Shown in pieces: positions 9,912 through 17,962 of a DNA stretch of 64,000 nt. Location: NCBI GenBank assembly GCA_045638265.1, contig JAZUBA010000044.1, positions 1-64,000 on the forward strand. Direction: 5' to 3'. The notes under the pieces are model-generated. The model was not told the DNA's origin, made no database searches, and was given only the letters and a program-made list of their open reading frames with translations. A program made the position numbers and the translations under genes. The first letter of the stretch is position 1, and each line of letters opens with the position of its first letter. The DNA comes from RGIG4140 sp045638265 (GTDB lineage Bacteria; Pseudomonadota; Alphaproteobacteria; CAAHEQ01; UBA3637).

Positions 9912-11423
9912 ATGCTGGCAACAACATATACGGTGGCTTTTTCCGGTATTAATGTTTTAAAAATCAGTACTGAAGTTCAAGTAACCAATGGTATGCCGGC
10001 ATTTATTATTGTCGGTTTGGCAGATAAAGCCATTGCTGAAAGTCGGGAACGTGTCCGTTCAGCATTACATTCGGTCGGATTGGAGTTGCCGGCAAAGCAT
10101 ATTACGGTTAATTTAGCCCCTGCTGATGTTGTTAAAGAAGGAACGCATTATGATTTGCCGATTATTATGGCTTTAATGGCTTCTATGGGTGTTATTCATC
10201 CGCAACAAATTACCGATTATTTTATGATGGGTGAATTGGGGTTAGATGGTTCAATTCGTCCTGTTTCTGGAATTTTACCAGCCGCTGTTTGTGCAGCTCG
10301 TTCACAAATGGGTTTAATTTGTCCGTTTGAACAAGGACAAGAAGGTGTGTGGGGAAAACCAAAATCATTGCTCACGCCACAAAATTTGATTCAATTATTA
10401 AATTATTTTAAAAATCAAATTGACATTCCGTTTCCACCAAAAGAAATGATAGATGTTACAACAAATGATTATGTTGATTTAAATGAAATTAAAGGACAAG
10501 AAACTGCAAAAAGAGCGTTGGAAATTGCAGCTGTTGGGGGTCACAATCTGTTAATGATAGGTCCTCCGGGGTCAGGAAAGTCAATGTTGGCTCGTAGATT
10601 GCCGACAATTTTACCTCCCATGACACAAGATGAAATATTAGAAGTGAGCCAAATACATTCTGTTGCAGGCAAATTAAAAGAAGGGAAATTAATTACGGAA
10701 AGACCTTATCGTGCACCGCATCATTCGGCAACAACGCCTTCTATGGTTGGTGGTGGTTCTCACTCTAAACCGGGTGAAATTTCTTTATCGCATAGGGGAA
10801 TTTTATTTTTAGATGAATTGCCTGAGTTTAACAGAGCTACATTAGAATCGTTAAGACAACCGTTAGAAACAGGAAATATTACAATTTCAAGAGCAAATGC
10901 ACATGTTACATATCCGGCACGATTTCAGTTGATTGCAGCGATGAATCCTTGCCGTTGCGGTTATTTGGGAACACAAGGGCATGAGTGTGCCAGAGCGCCA
11001 AAATGCGGGGCAGAATATCAAGCTAAAATATCAGGACCTTTATTAGACAGAATTGATTTGCAAATAGAAGTACCGGCTGTTAATCCATGGGAATTATCTA
11101 CTGTTTCAAATGGTGAATCTTCGCAAGAAGTACAAGAACGCGTGTTAAAAGCTAAATTGTTTGCAAAAAATAGATTTGAAGGAACACCATTCACCAACAA
11201 TGCTCAGGCAGATGGAACGTTTTTAGAAAAAATTGCTTGCTTAGATGTAGATGCATTAAAATTATTACAACAGGCAGCAGAAAAATTAATGTTGTCCGCC
11301 CGTGGCTACCATAGGATTATTCGTGTGGCCCGTACGATTGCTGATATGGCCGAATCTGAAAATATTTCAAAAATTCATATCAGCGAAGCGCTTTCATTTA
11401 GAAATCCCTTGCAAAGAAAATAA
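9912..11423 (+). CDS. comM: YifB/ComM-family AAA+ ATPase (Mg-chelatase-like)
   Basis: 503 residues. The N-terminal ChlI-like domain (residues 1-170; GLADKAIAESRERVRSAL, NLAPADVVKEG) is followed by an AAA+ core with Walker A IGPPGSGKSML, Walker B ILFLDELPEF and sensor AAMNPCRCGYLG, then a C-terminal domain (LSARGYHRIIRVARTIADM). ComM proteins are hexameric helicases that promote branch migration during integration of transformed DNA. No competence genes lie nearby, so the natural role here is inferred from family only. It sits between a lipoprotein and a PAS protein on the same strand. Confidence 0.92.
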   Translation: MLATTYTVAFSGINVLKISTEVQVTNGMPAFIIVGLADKAIAESRERVRSALHSVGLELPAKHITVNLAPADVVKEGTHYDLPIIMALMASMGVIHPQQITDYFMMGELGLDGSIRPVSGILPAAVCAARSQMGLICPFEQGQEGVWGKPKSLLTPQNLIQLLNYFKNQIDIPFPPKEMIDVTTNDYVDLNEIKGQETAKRALEIAAVGGHNLLMIGPPGSGKSMLARRLPTILPPMTQDEILEVSQIHSVAGKLKEGKLITERPYRAPHHSATTPSMVGGGSHSKPGEISLSHRGILFLDELPEFNRATLESLRQPLETGNITISRANAHVTYPARFQLIAAMNPCRCGYLGTQGHECARAPKCGAEYQAKISGPLLDRIDLQIEVPAVNPWELSTVSNGESSQEVQERVLKAKLFAKNRFEGTPFTNNAQADGTFLEKIACLDVDALKLLQQAAEKLMLSARGYHRIIRVARTIADMAESENISKIHISEALSFRNPLQRK

Positions 11424-11457
11424 AAGAATCGTACAATCGTCAAAACGGAGAAAAAAA

Positions 11458-12555
11458 ATGACGCTTGTTTTTATTTGGTTTTATTCATTTATTGTTGTTT
11501 GTTTAATTATATCAATGGTTTTTGTTGCTCGTGTGCGTAAAAAAGCACGCAAAAGTGTTGAAATGGCGAATCAAATGGAAGATATTTTAGATTCGGCACC
11601 TGACGGATATTTTTGTTATACATCTATTCATGGAAAAGAATATACCAAATGCTCTAGACGTTTGTGTTTACTCTTAAACATTGTTGAAACAACAGCCTCA
11701 TTTAATACGGTATTAGACAGATTGTCTGCTGATGATACTCGATTATTGACCGAGTCGTTTCAGAATTTGGTACAAAAAAACATGCCTTTTGAATTAACGG
11801 TATCAACACGTGGTAAAAAATTGTATTTTGTTGTAACTGGGCGAGTATTACACACGATTGATACAAAAATAACCTCATTTGTTTTGTGGTTTAAAGATGT
11901 AACACATAAAACAGCTTTATTGATTGAAGAGAGACAATCGTATAAACAGTTGTTACAACAACGTGAGATTTTAACTAAAACATTGAATGCATTGCCTTTC
12001 CCTTTATATGTGGAAGATAATCAAGCGATAGTTTGTTTTGAAAATAAAGCTTATACAACAATGAATGAAGATACAAATGATATGCACTGGGTTGAGATTC
12101 CTTTGTCATTAGGAAAGAATGCTTCGTTTGCATTAAAGTATGGACAAGATAAGACGACGGAAGAAGGTTTGTCTGCTTTATTGACAGAAGCAGAACGTGC
12201 ACATCGTTCTGTATTAAAAGAATTACCTTTTGGTGTTGTTTTGTTTAATGCAAGTGCGCAAGTTATCTTTTTTAACAGTGCTTTTTGTGATTTATGGAAA
12301 ATTGACGCACATTGGCTCAAAAAAGAGCCTGAATATGCTGATTTTCTTGATAAGGTACAGGAAAAAGGGTTGTTGCCACAGGTAAAAGATTTTGCCCAAT
12401 ATAAAAAGAATCAGATGAAAACTTTTGCACAATTGACAAGGACAACAGAAGAATATCTGTATTTGCCTGGCGGACAGATTATTAGACGATTGATGATTCC
12501 ATATGCACAAGGGGGAGTTTTAATTCTGGACGAACGCCAAATTGCTCGTAATTAG
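11458..12555 (+). CDS. Membrane-anchored PAS-domain protein without kinase domain
   Basis: 365 residues. One N-terminal transmembrane helix (about 3-24) is followed by a basic stretch and three PAS-like regions: around 40-150 (ILDSAPDGYFCYTS), 160-250 (LNALPFPLYVEDN) and 255-365 (LKELPFGVVLFNASAQVIFF). The last resembles the PAS preceding the kinase in large alphaproteobacterial histidine kinases, but the protein stops there with no HisKA or HATPase domain. It starts 34 bp after comM, with GGAG before the ATG. It may be a naturally kinase-less sensor or a remnant; the frame is intact to its stop. Confidence 0.65.
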   Translation: MTLVFIWFYSFIVVCLIISMVFVARVRKKARKSVEMANQMEDILDSAPDGYFCYTSIHGKEYTKCSRRLCLLLNIVETTASFNTVLDRLSADDTRLLTESFQNLVQKNMPFELTVSTRGKKLYFVVTGRVLHTIDTKITSFVLWFKDVTHKTALLIEERQSYKQLLQQREILTKTLNALPFPLYVEDNQAIVCFENKAYTTMNEDTNDMHWVEIPLSLGKNASFALKYGQDKTTEEGLSALLTEAERAHRSVLKELPFGVVLFNASAQVIFFNSAFCDLWKIDAHWLKKEPEYADFLDKVQEKGLLPQVKDFAQYKKNQMKTFAQLTRTTEEYLYLPGGQIIRRLMIPYAQGGVLILDERQIARN

Positions 12556-12646
12556 AAGGGGTAATACAAAAAGTTAAAAAATAATTGACAAGAAATGAAA
12601 ACTGTGATAAGAAATAAATATCAAAAGAAAAGAAAGGAACATAAAA

Positions 12647-12958
12647 ATGGCTCTTACTTTTAATTCGGGTTTGTCTGGTAAATTCGCAGAAAGCGGATAT
12701 GAAACATTTTCAAGTGGGAAAGATAATTATAAAAATACAATGACTCTTTCAGCTTTAAAGGCTGAATATAGTGTAGCTTATCCCAGTGGTCGTGAAAACT
12801 ATAATTTAGATAGTTTGTTAAAAAGTTTTGGCGGAGAAAAGTTTGTTTGTGGTGTTAATGCCGGAAAGTCTAATGCGAATGAAGTTTTACGGCGTAGCGG
12901 TCAAGTTTTTTCAGAAGCAACGACTGTTTACACTGGTGAGCACAGTAGAACAAATTAA
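12647..12958 (+). CDS. Small protein of unknown function
   Basis: 103 residues, hydrophilic, rich in Ser, Gly and Asn, with no signal peptide or membrane segment. Two similar halves can be glimpsed: YETFSSGKDNYKNTMTLSAL and YSVAYPSGRENYNLDSLL share SG-(K/R)-(D/E)-NY-(K/N). AAAGGAAC precedes the ATG and a strong terminator follows directly, which supports a real, separately transcribed gene. No family recognised. Confidence 0.6.
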   Translation: MALTFNSGLSGKFAESGYETFSSGKDNYKNTMTLSALKAEYSVAYPSGRENYNLDSLLKSFGGEKFVCGVNAGKSNANEVLRRSGQVFSEATTVYTGEHSRTN

Positions 12959-12965
12959 ACAAGAT

Positions 12966-12992
12966 AAGAGCCTGTTTCGGGCTCTTTTTTTT
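12966..12992 (+). terminator. Intrinsic terminator
   Basis: AGAGCC / GGCTCT stem with loop TGTTTCG and eight T residues, 8 bp after the stop of the 103-residue gene. Confidence 0.9.
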
Positions 12993-13119
12993 ATTCTTAA
13001 CAAAAAATTTAAAATAATATAAAAATTTATTATTGAAATTCCAATAATAAATAAAAAATCTAAAAAGAAAATATTTTTCTTGCAATTTATAAAAAAAAAG
13101 AGTATAAAAACAATGAAAT

Positions 13120-13195
13120 GCCGATTTAGCTCAGGTGGTAGAGCAACGCATTCGTAATGCGTGGGCCGGGTGTTCGAATCACCCAATCGGCACCA
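13120..13195 (+). tRNA. tRNA-Thr (anticodon CGT)
   Basis: 76-nt cloverleaf: acceptor GCCGATT pairs with AATCGGC, D-arm AGCTCAGGTGGTAGAGC, T-arm GGGTGTTCGAATCACCC, encoded CCA. The anticodon loop TTCGTAA gives CGT, reading ACG. It borders an accessory patch, but no repeated 3-prime tRNA end (att copy) was found. Confidence 0.95.
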
Positions 13196-13198
13196 TTT

Positions 13199-13230
13199 AT
13201 CCCTTAAAGTCTTATCTTTAAGGGATTTTT
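13199..13230 (+). terminator. Intrinsic terminator of tRNA-Thr
   Basis: An 11-bp perfect stem (ATCCCTTAAAG / CTTTAAGGGAT), loop TCTTAT, then T5. Starts 3 nt after the tRNA CCA. Confidence 0.92.
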
Positions 13231-13517
13231 TATTGCTTGTTTTTCAATAATTTTTCTTTCCCGTCACAGTTGCACGTCACTTTGTCCGTTATAGACATTT
13301 TACCAACACTCATAGCATAAGATTTTCATACATTTTTACCCGAACGGATTTCAAATACAATGATGATTTTTTCCCGATTGGTTATATAATATATATTAAT
13401 AGCATAGAATATGTATAACACATCCAATTAATATGATTAAAATATCACCACCGACCACAGGTTGCCACTCCCGAGCAGTTTTTTCCCACAATTTATATTT
13501 GATCTGATCTAATGGCC
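13231..13517. other. Degenerate intergenic DNA, no intact gene
   Basis: About 290 bp with stops in all frames and somewhat richer in C than its surroundings. On the minus strand a 34-codon open stretch (about 13500-13399) ends in a hydrophobic run and could be the remnant of a membrane protein, but I cannot assign it. It lies immediately downstream of the carbamoyltransferase pseudogene, so it may be decayed from the same former locus. Confidence 0.4.
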
Positions 13518-13973
13518 TCAGGCAGTTGGATATAATTGCTTTTTAGACCTAATTACTTTTCCTACAATAGTACCCCAATTACCTCATTTTGCAGTTTCAT
13601 ACCTCCACCATCAATGCATAATCCAATAGTTTCTTGAAATGGAGATAGGAAAATCTAGATAAAAATGTGCTTTGTGATGAGAAATATAAGATACATAGGG
13701 CAGATTTTTTAATTCATTTCTTGGAAATAAATAATCTAACAACATGTCTTTGGCAGACATAGAAACACAAATGGTATGTTGTATATCTTTTAAACTTGTA
13801 TTACTTTCCTTTAAAACATATTCTAAATCATTGTGAGGAAATATATAATCCTCAGTATAAGAAGAATGGTGTTTTAATTTTGACCACCTTTCTTCTTCGG
13901 CAATATAAATTTTACCATCTTTAATTAAGCAAACTGATGTGTCATGGCTTAAATTAATTCCTAAAACAGATAT
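13518..13973 (-). pseudogene. Decayed carbamoyltransferase (NodU/CmcH family), N-terminal part
   Basis: The first frame reads SVLGINLSHDTSVCLIKDGK, then AEEERWSKLKHH and later ISHHKAH. These match the N-terminal hallmarks of NodU/CmcH/HypF-type carbamoyltransferases (the SHD start, the EER-x-KH segment, the SHH-x-AH motif). After a stop at 13611 the homology continues in another frame as FQETIGLCIDGGG and then in a third as WGTIVGKVIRSKKQ, ending at a TGA at 13518. The expected start codon is ATA (13973-13971), 6 nt after a good AGGAG. So the start codon and the reading frame are both broken. Intact members O-carbamoylate sugars or antibiotics. Confidence 0.75.
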
Positions 13974-14155
13974 TGTTTTCTCCTGAATAGGGTGTTTGGT
14001 CTAGTAAATATAGTTTAATTTATATAAAAAACACGACATGTTTTCAAATTAAAATAATACCTTACATATATTTAATTGGAATAAATTTTCTCTTGTTTAA
14101 CTATGAAATATCATATAATTTAGTTAATGTTATAAATAAAAACAGGGGGATTCTT

Positions 14156-15022
14156 ATGATTAGATATGTAAATCGATTAAATCAAGCAATAGAAACTGGG
14201 GATATGGAAACAGTAAAATTACTTTTAGAACGAGGGGTATCTGTAACTAAAAATGATAGACAAGGGTATACCCCGTTGCTTGTTTCTGCATACTGTGGCA
14301 ATGCAGAAGCTATAAAATTGCTTTTAGAATACGATGCTGATGTAAATCAAAAAGGAAGAATAGGTGTGGGACCTTTATACTTGGCAACACAAAAAGGTAA
14401 TATAGAGGCAATTAAATTGCTTTTAGAAAATGGGGCTAATGTAAATCAAGGGAATAAAGAAGATTTTACCCCTTTGCATCATGCCGTATTTAAAGGAAAA
14501 ACAGAGATTGTTAAATTGCTTTTAGAAAATGGGGCTAATGTAAATCAAGGGAATAAAGAAGGTATGAACTCTTTGCATTATGCCGTATTAAAAGGACAAA
14601 CAGAGATTGTTAAATTACTTTTAGAAAATGGGGCTGATGTAAATCAAGGAGATAAAAAAGGTGTAAACCCTTTGCATGTTGCAGCATTTAAAGGACAAAC
14701 AGAGGTTGTTGGATTACTTTTAGAAAAAGGAGCCAATGTAAATCAAGGGGATATAGATGGTTTTACTCCTTTGCATATTGCAGCACAAAAAGGGCGCGCA
14801 GAGATTGTTGAGTTGCTTTTGGCTAAAGGAGCTGATGCAAATCAAGGTAATAAACAAGGTGTTATACCTTGGGATTGTGCTAACGAAAAAGGACATGATA
14901 ATGTTCTTGAAAAATTGCCTTCAGTATCTTCTATAAGTCGTCATTTTGCAAGAATTGGACGTCTTTTTACCAGTGATGAAGAAATAGCACAGGTGCAAAA
15001 TAATATAAACAATTCAAGATAA
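14156..15022 (+). CDS. Ankyrin-repeat protein
   Basis: 288 residues with about seven 33-residue ankyrin repeats (residues 5-245) of the pattern G-x-TPLHxAAxKGxxEIVKLLLExGAxVNQ. A short helical tail of about 40 residues follows with no recognised domain. No signal peptide is present. GGGGGA lies before the ATG at 14156; an upstream in-frame start is less well supported. Neighbouring repeats are nearly identical at DNA level: 50 bp at 14412-14461 recur at 14511-14560. Ankyrin proteins bind other proteins and in host-associated alphaproteobacteria are often effectors, but nothing here proves secretion. Confidence 0.9.
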   Translation: MIRYVNRLNQAIETGDMETVKLLLERGVSVTKNDRQGYTPLLVSAYCGNAEAIKLLLEYDADVNQKGRIGVGPLYLATQKGNIEAIKLLLENGANVNQGNKEDFTPLHHAVFKGKTEIVKLLLENGANVNQGNKEGMNSLHYAVLKGQTEIVKLLLENGADVNQGDKKGVNPLHVAAFKGQTEVVGLLLEKGANVNQGDIDGFTPLHIAAQKGRAEIVELLLAKGADANQGNKQGVIPWDCANEKGHDNVLEKLPSVSSISRHFARIGRLFTSDEEIAQVQNNINNSR

Positions 15023-15238
15023 AGTTAATTGTTGAATCTAAATATATTGTGAAAAAAAAGAAGTTATAAGTATACAACTATTTCTTCTTTAAAATAGGTG
15101 TGTTTGTTTTATTAATATGCTTTATATTTTTGAATATGATATTATCTTTTAAATTGTGAAAAAAGAGATATGATTTGTGTATTAGAATTAATCTTTTATA
15201 TCGTTTTAAGTTTAAATTCGAAATGTTTAAAAAACTTT

Positions 15239-16858
15239 TTATTTAAGTTGGTTTTGTGAGTTTTTTAATAGGTAGGTGTTGTTGTTTTGAACAAATGTTT
15301 CACAGCCCCATTTATCCCAGCAAATCTTAAATTCGTTTTCATTTTGAGTTGCTTGCCCGCAGTCATTGTTGGAACGGCAATAAATATTTTTTTCTTTATG
15401 AACTAAAAAGTCAGACCAATGTTGATGTTTTACTTTTAAAACATTATTAGGTGTATAATTATATTCATCACCATTTTTTATATATAGATCACAATTTTTT
15501 TCTGAACAAATAATCAGTTGATTGTGGTGTTGATTGATTTTATAAATTTTCTTTTCTAAATATAAAAATGCATTTGTTTTATTTTGTAATATAACATACT
15601 CTTTTTGATTGTTTTTGTTGATAATAAAATCATAAAAGAGTGGTTGGGGCGGTATGTATGTTTTTAAATTAAGTTTTTTTACCTTTTTAAATTTATTTAA
15701 TAAATTAAATCCTTTTATATATGCAGGATGTGGAAAATAACTGTTTATGATGTGGTGAGGAACCGTATAAAATAAAGATGAGGCATAACCGGAAATACGG
15801 GTAGGAACTAAATCAGCAATAATAAAAACTTCATATGGAATCTGAGGTGTAATTAATGTCGCGGAAGGAAATAATTCCTGAATGCTTTGAGTTCTGTTTA
15901 ATGCGGAATAAGAAGGATGTGGTTTAATGAAGAATTTGTATGTAGGAAATTTATTCATTAATGTTTTTAAATAAGCTAATTCTGCATGATTGTGTGCGTG
16001 ATTGTGTGTGTTATGAAAACCGGTGAGATACATAAATGTTTTTTTGTTATGAAATAGTTTTTTGTAGTAATCATAATCTAAACCAATTAATTTGAATAAT
16101 AAATTTTTTTGTTCCGAAGTTAATGTAGTTGTTAAGTGTTGAAAGTTTATTTCTTTAAAATCAGCTCCTGTCATTTCTTTAAAAAATGAAGGATATAAAG
16201 GCATTTTTTGTGCTCGGGTTAATCCGTAAAAATGGTAAGTTGTTGGAAGAAGCGTGTGTAGCATATGTTTTGCATGTTGTGGCAGAGTTGTTTTTTTCGT
16301 TTGATCGTAATAATAATTTTGTAAATCATTTATATCTTTTTGATTAAAAGCAAGATGTTGAAAATAGGTTGAATGTGTAAACAATTCACCTAAACCATCT
16401 TCGTATACGTGTATTCGCTTGATTCTGTTTTTGTCTATTTTAGGTAAAAAATGACTGAAAAAATAATTGTAATTATTCATATTTGTATAGATAATAACGG
16501 GTGATTTGGGATGCTTTTTTAAATATTGTTCAACTACCGAAATAACTTTTTTTGCATTAATAACAACATATCCTTCTGTGTAATGAATAGGAATTTCAAT
16601 AGCATTAAGTTGTTTTAAGTCTAAAAGTTGAGAGCGATTAGGAAAGCGATGCCATGCAAATAGTTTTAATTCATCTTTTGGCAGTTGGACCATTTCAATC
16701 ATACCGGACAAAGCAGGTTGAGTGGCCAAACTTTCATAAAAAATATGGATGGGCTTATCAGAATACAAGATTTTATTTTTAATGGCTTGAATATGAATAG
16801 ATGCTAATCCGCATATTGCAATAAGGCATAATAAGAGAATAATTTTTATTTGTTTCAT
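15239..16858 (-). CDS. GT80-like (sialyltransferase-type) glycosyltransferase with C-terminal Cys module
   Basis: 539 residues. An N-terminal hydrophobic segment (4-25) acts as anchor or signal. The body resembles bacterial GT80 sialyltransferases such as Pasteurella PmST1: IIYTNMNNYNYFFSHFLPKI (122-141), the D/E-D/E-G motif YEDG (152-155), LTSEQKNLLFKLIGLDYDYY, the HP motif KPHP (312-315) and IADLVPTRISGYASSLFY (347-364) where the family has a similar nucleotide-binding stretch. If correct it transfers sialic acid or a related nonulosonate from a CMP donor. Residues about 449-531 form an extra tail of two Cys-pair units, discussed in the findings. No Shine-Dalgarno is visible; it may be coupled to the WLGG-repeat gene 15 nt upstream. 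Confidence 0.65.
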   Translation of the reverse strand: MKQIKIILLLCLIAICGLASIHIQAIKNKILYSDKPIHIFYESLATQPALSGMIEMVQLPKDELKLFAWHRFPNRSQLLDLKQLNAIEIPIHYTEGYVVINAKKVISVVEQYLKKHPKSPVIIYTNMNNYNYFFSHFLPKIDKNRIKRIHVYEDGLGELFTHSTYFQHLAFNQKDINDLQNYYYDQTKKTTLPQHAKHMLHTLLPTTYHFYGLTRAQKMPLYPSFFKEMTGADFKEINFQHLTTTLTSEQKNLLFKLIGLDYDYYKKLFHNKKTFMYLTGFHNTHNHAHNHAELAYLKTLMNKFPTYKFFIKPHPSYSALNRTQSIQELFPSATLITPQIPYEVFIIADLVPTRISGYASSLFYTVPHHIINSYFPHPAYIKGFNLLNKFKKVKKLNLKTYIPPQPLFYDFIINKNNQKEYVILQNKTNAFLYLEKKIYKINQHHNQLIICSEKNCDLYIKNGDEYNYTPNNVLKVKHQHWSDFLVHKEKNIYCRSNNDCGQATQNENEFKICWDKWGCETFVQNNNTYLLKNSQNQLK

Positions 16859-16864
16859 TTTTTT

Positions 16865-16884
16865 TATGCTATGCTATGCTATGC
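16865..16884. repeat. Pentanucleotide simple repeat (TATGC)4
   Basis: Four perfect TATGC copies plus one base. On the minus strand they contain the final codons and TAG stop of the WLGG-repeat gene and end 6 nt before the ATG of the GT80-like gene. Unit length 5 means that slippage changes reading frame and junction spacing. Confidence 0.9.
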
Positions 16885-17707
16885 TGTTTTGTGAAATTTG
16901 ATAAATTGTAGCCATTTCTTCTTTTGAAATGCCGGCTTTTATATAATCCGATACCTCTAATGTTAATGGTTGAGCGCAAATACCAAATCTGTTTTTAAGG
17001 CCTAACGGATTATTTTGTGCTTCAACAGCAACTTGTTCTGTCCTTTCGTTATGAATCATATTTTGCATAGTTTGAATTTTTTCTTCCGTAAAGCCTGCTT
17101 CTCTTAATTTTCCAACTGTAACACCTTTAAATACGGTTGTGGTATCTTCTTGTGTTTTTTTGTGTTTTTTTAATTCTTCTTTACTCATACCACCAAGCCA
17201 AGCAGGGGCATATTTATCCCATATGCCTAGTTCTTTTGGAAATTTTTCCAGATAATCATCATATGCTTTAATTTCTTCTTTAGATACTCCGCCAAGCCAT
17301 GTTGGAGCATACTTTTCCCAAATATTTGGACGAGGTACGAATTGGTATTTTTTTGCAAAATCATTATATTTTTTTATTTCTTCATCAGAAGCCCCACCTA
17401 ACCATGTCGGAAAATGACGACCAATCCAATTAGGTCTGTTCACATAACCGGCAGCCTCAGCAGCTTTTTGGTAGTTTTCCAATTTTTCGCTACTCCAACC
17501 GCCAAATAATTCAGGCATATATTTTTGATACCAATTTGGTTGAAATGCTTTACCTTGTTTGAGCTCTTCTTCACTCCAACCACCCAAAGAAAAAGGTATA
17601 TATTCTTTGATGATACCTAGATCATTCGTTTTATTTGAAGGTGAGTTATCAATAGCTTGTACAGACTTTTTCTGAACATCTTTTTGTTGTTGTATTTTAT
17701 CGCTCAT
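16874..17707 (-). CDS. WLGG-repeat protein, novel repeat family
   Basis: 277 residues, hydrophilic, no signal peptide or membrane segment. Residues about 30-205 contain five repeats of roughly 34 residues with consensus (N)W-x-KY-x-P-x-WLGG-x-S-x-EE-(I/L)-K-x-Y, for example WEKYAPTWLGGVSKEEIKAY and WDKYAPAWLGGMSKEELKKH. The C-terminal part has two short helix motifs of the kind GFTEEKIQTM and GISKEEMATI. GAGG stands 7 nt before the ATG at 17707. The stop lies in a pentanucleotide repeat and the GT80-like gene follows. I do not recognise the family; a protein-binding or scaffold role is a guess. Confidence 0.7.
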   Translation of the reverse strand: MSDKIQQQKDVQKKSVQAIDNSPSNKTNDLGIIKEYIPFSLGGWSEEELKQGKAFQPNWYQKYMPELFGGWSSEKLENYQKAAEAAGYVNRPNWIGRHFPTWLGGASDEEIKKYNDFAKKYQFVPRPNIWEKYAPTWLGGVSKEEIKAYDDYLEKFPKELGIWDKYAPAWLGGMSKEELKKHKKTQEDTTTVFKGVTVGKLREAGFTEEKIQTMQNMIHNERTEQVAVEAQNNPLGLKNRFGICAQPLTLEVSDYIKAGISKEEMATIYQISQNSIA

Positions 17708-17887
17708 GGGACACCTCATTGCTTTAATATACACAATCTGTCTTCTTATATCATATCTTATTTTAGAGTTGAAATCAAGCGAGAAACAAGTTTTTTAAAT
17801 TTTTTTTGGTAACTATCTTAAAAAAGATATAAATTTTTGTCAAAAAAGACCTAAAATGAAGAAAATAAAAAAAATCTAATTCTTTGA

Positions 17888-17916
17888 CTTGACATTCAAT
17901 GTTAAGCATACTATTT
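17888..17916 (+). promoter_or_regulatory. Heat-shock (RpoH-type) promoter of groESL
   Basis: CTTGAC (17888-17893), 17 bp, CTATTT (17911-17916) fits the alphaproteobacterial RpoH pattern CTTGAC-N16/17-CYTATNT well. It lies 47 bp before groES. No CIRCE/HrcA inverted repeat is visible, so control by RpoH rather than HrcA is inferred. Confidence 0.7.
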
Positions 17917-17962
17917 AATATTCAATCAAGTTTAAATTGATAACAAAGAAAGGAAGAATACA

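Noticed and set aside
13120..13195. tRNA-Thr as an attachment site of a current mobile element
   Set aside because: No duplicate of the tRNA 3-prime end and no integrase were found within the window; only an old, eroded insertion could be argued.
17735..17962. CIRCE element before groES
   Set aside because: No TTAGCACTC-N9-GAGTGCTAA or close variant is present.
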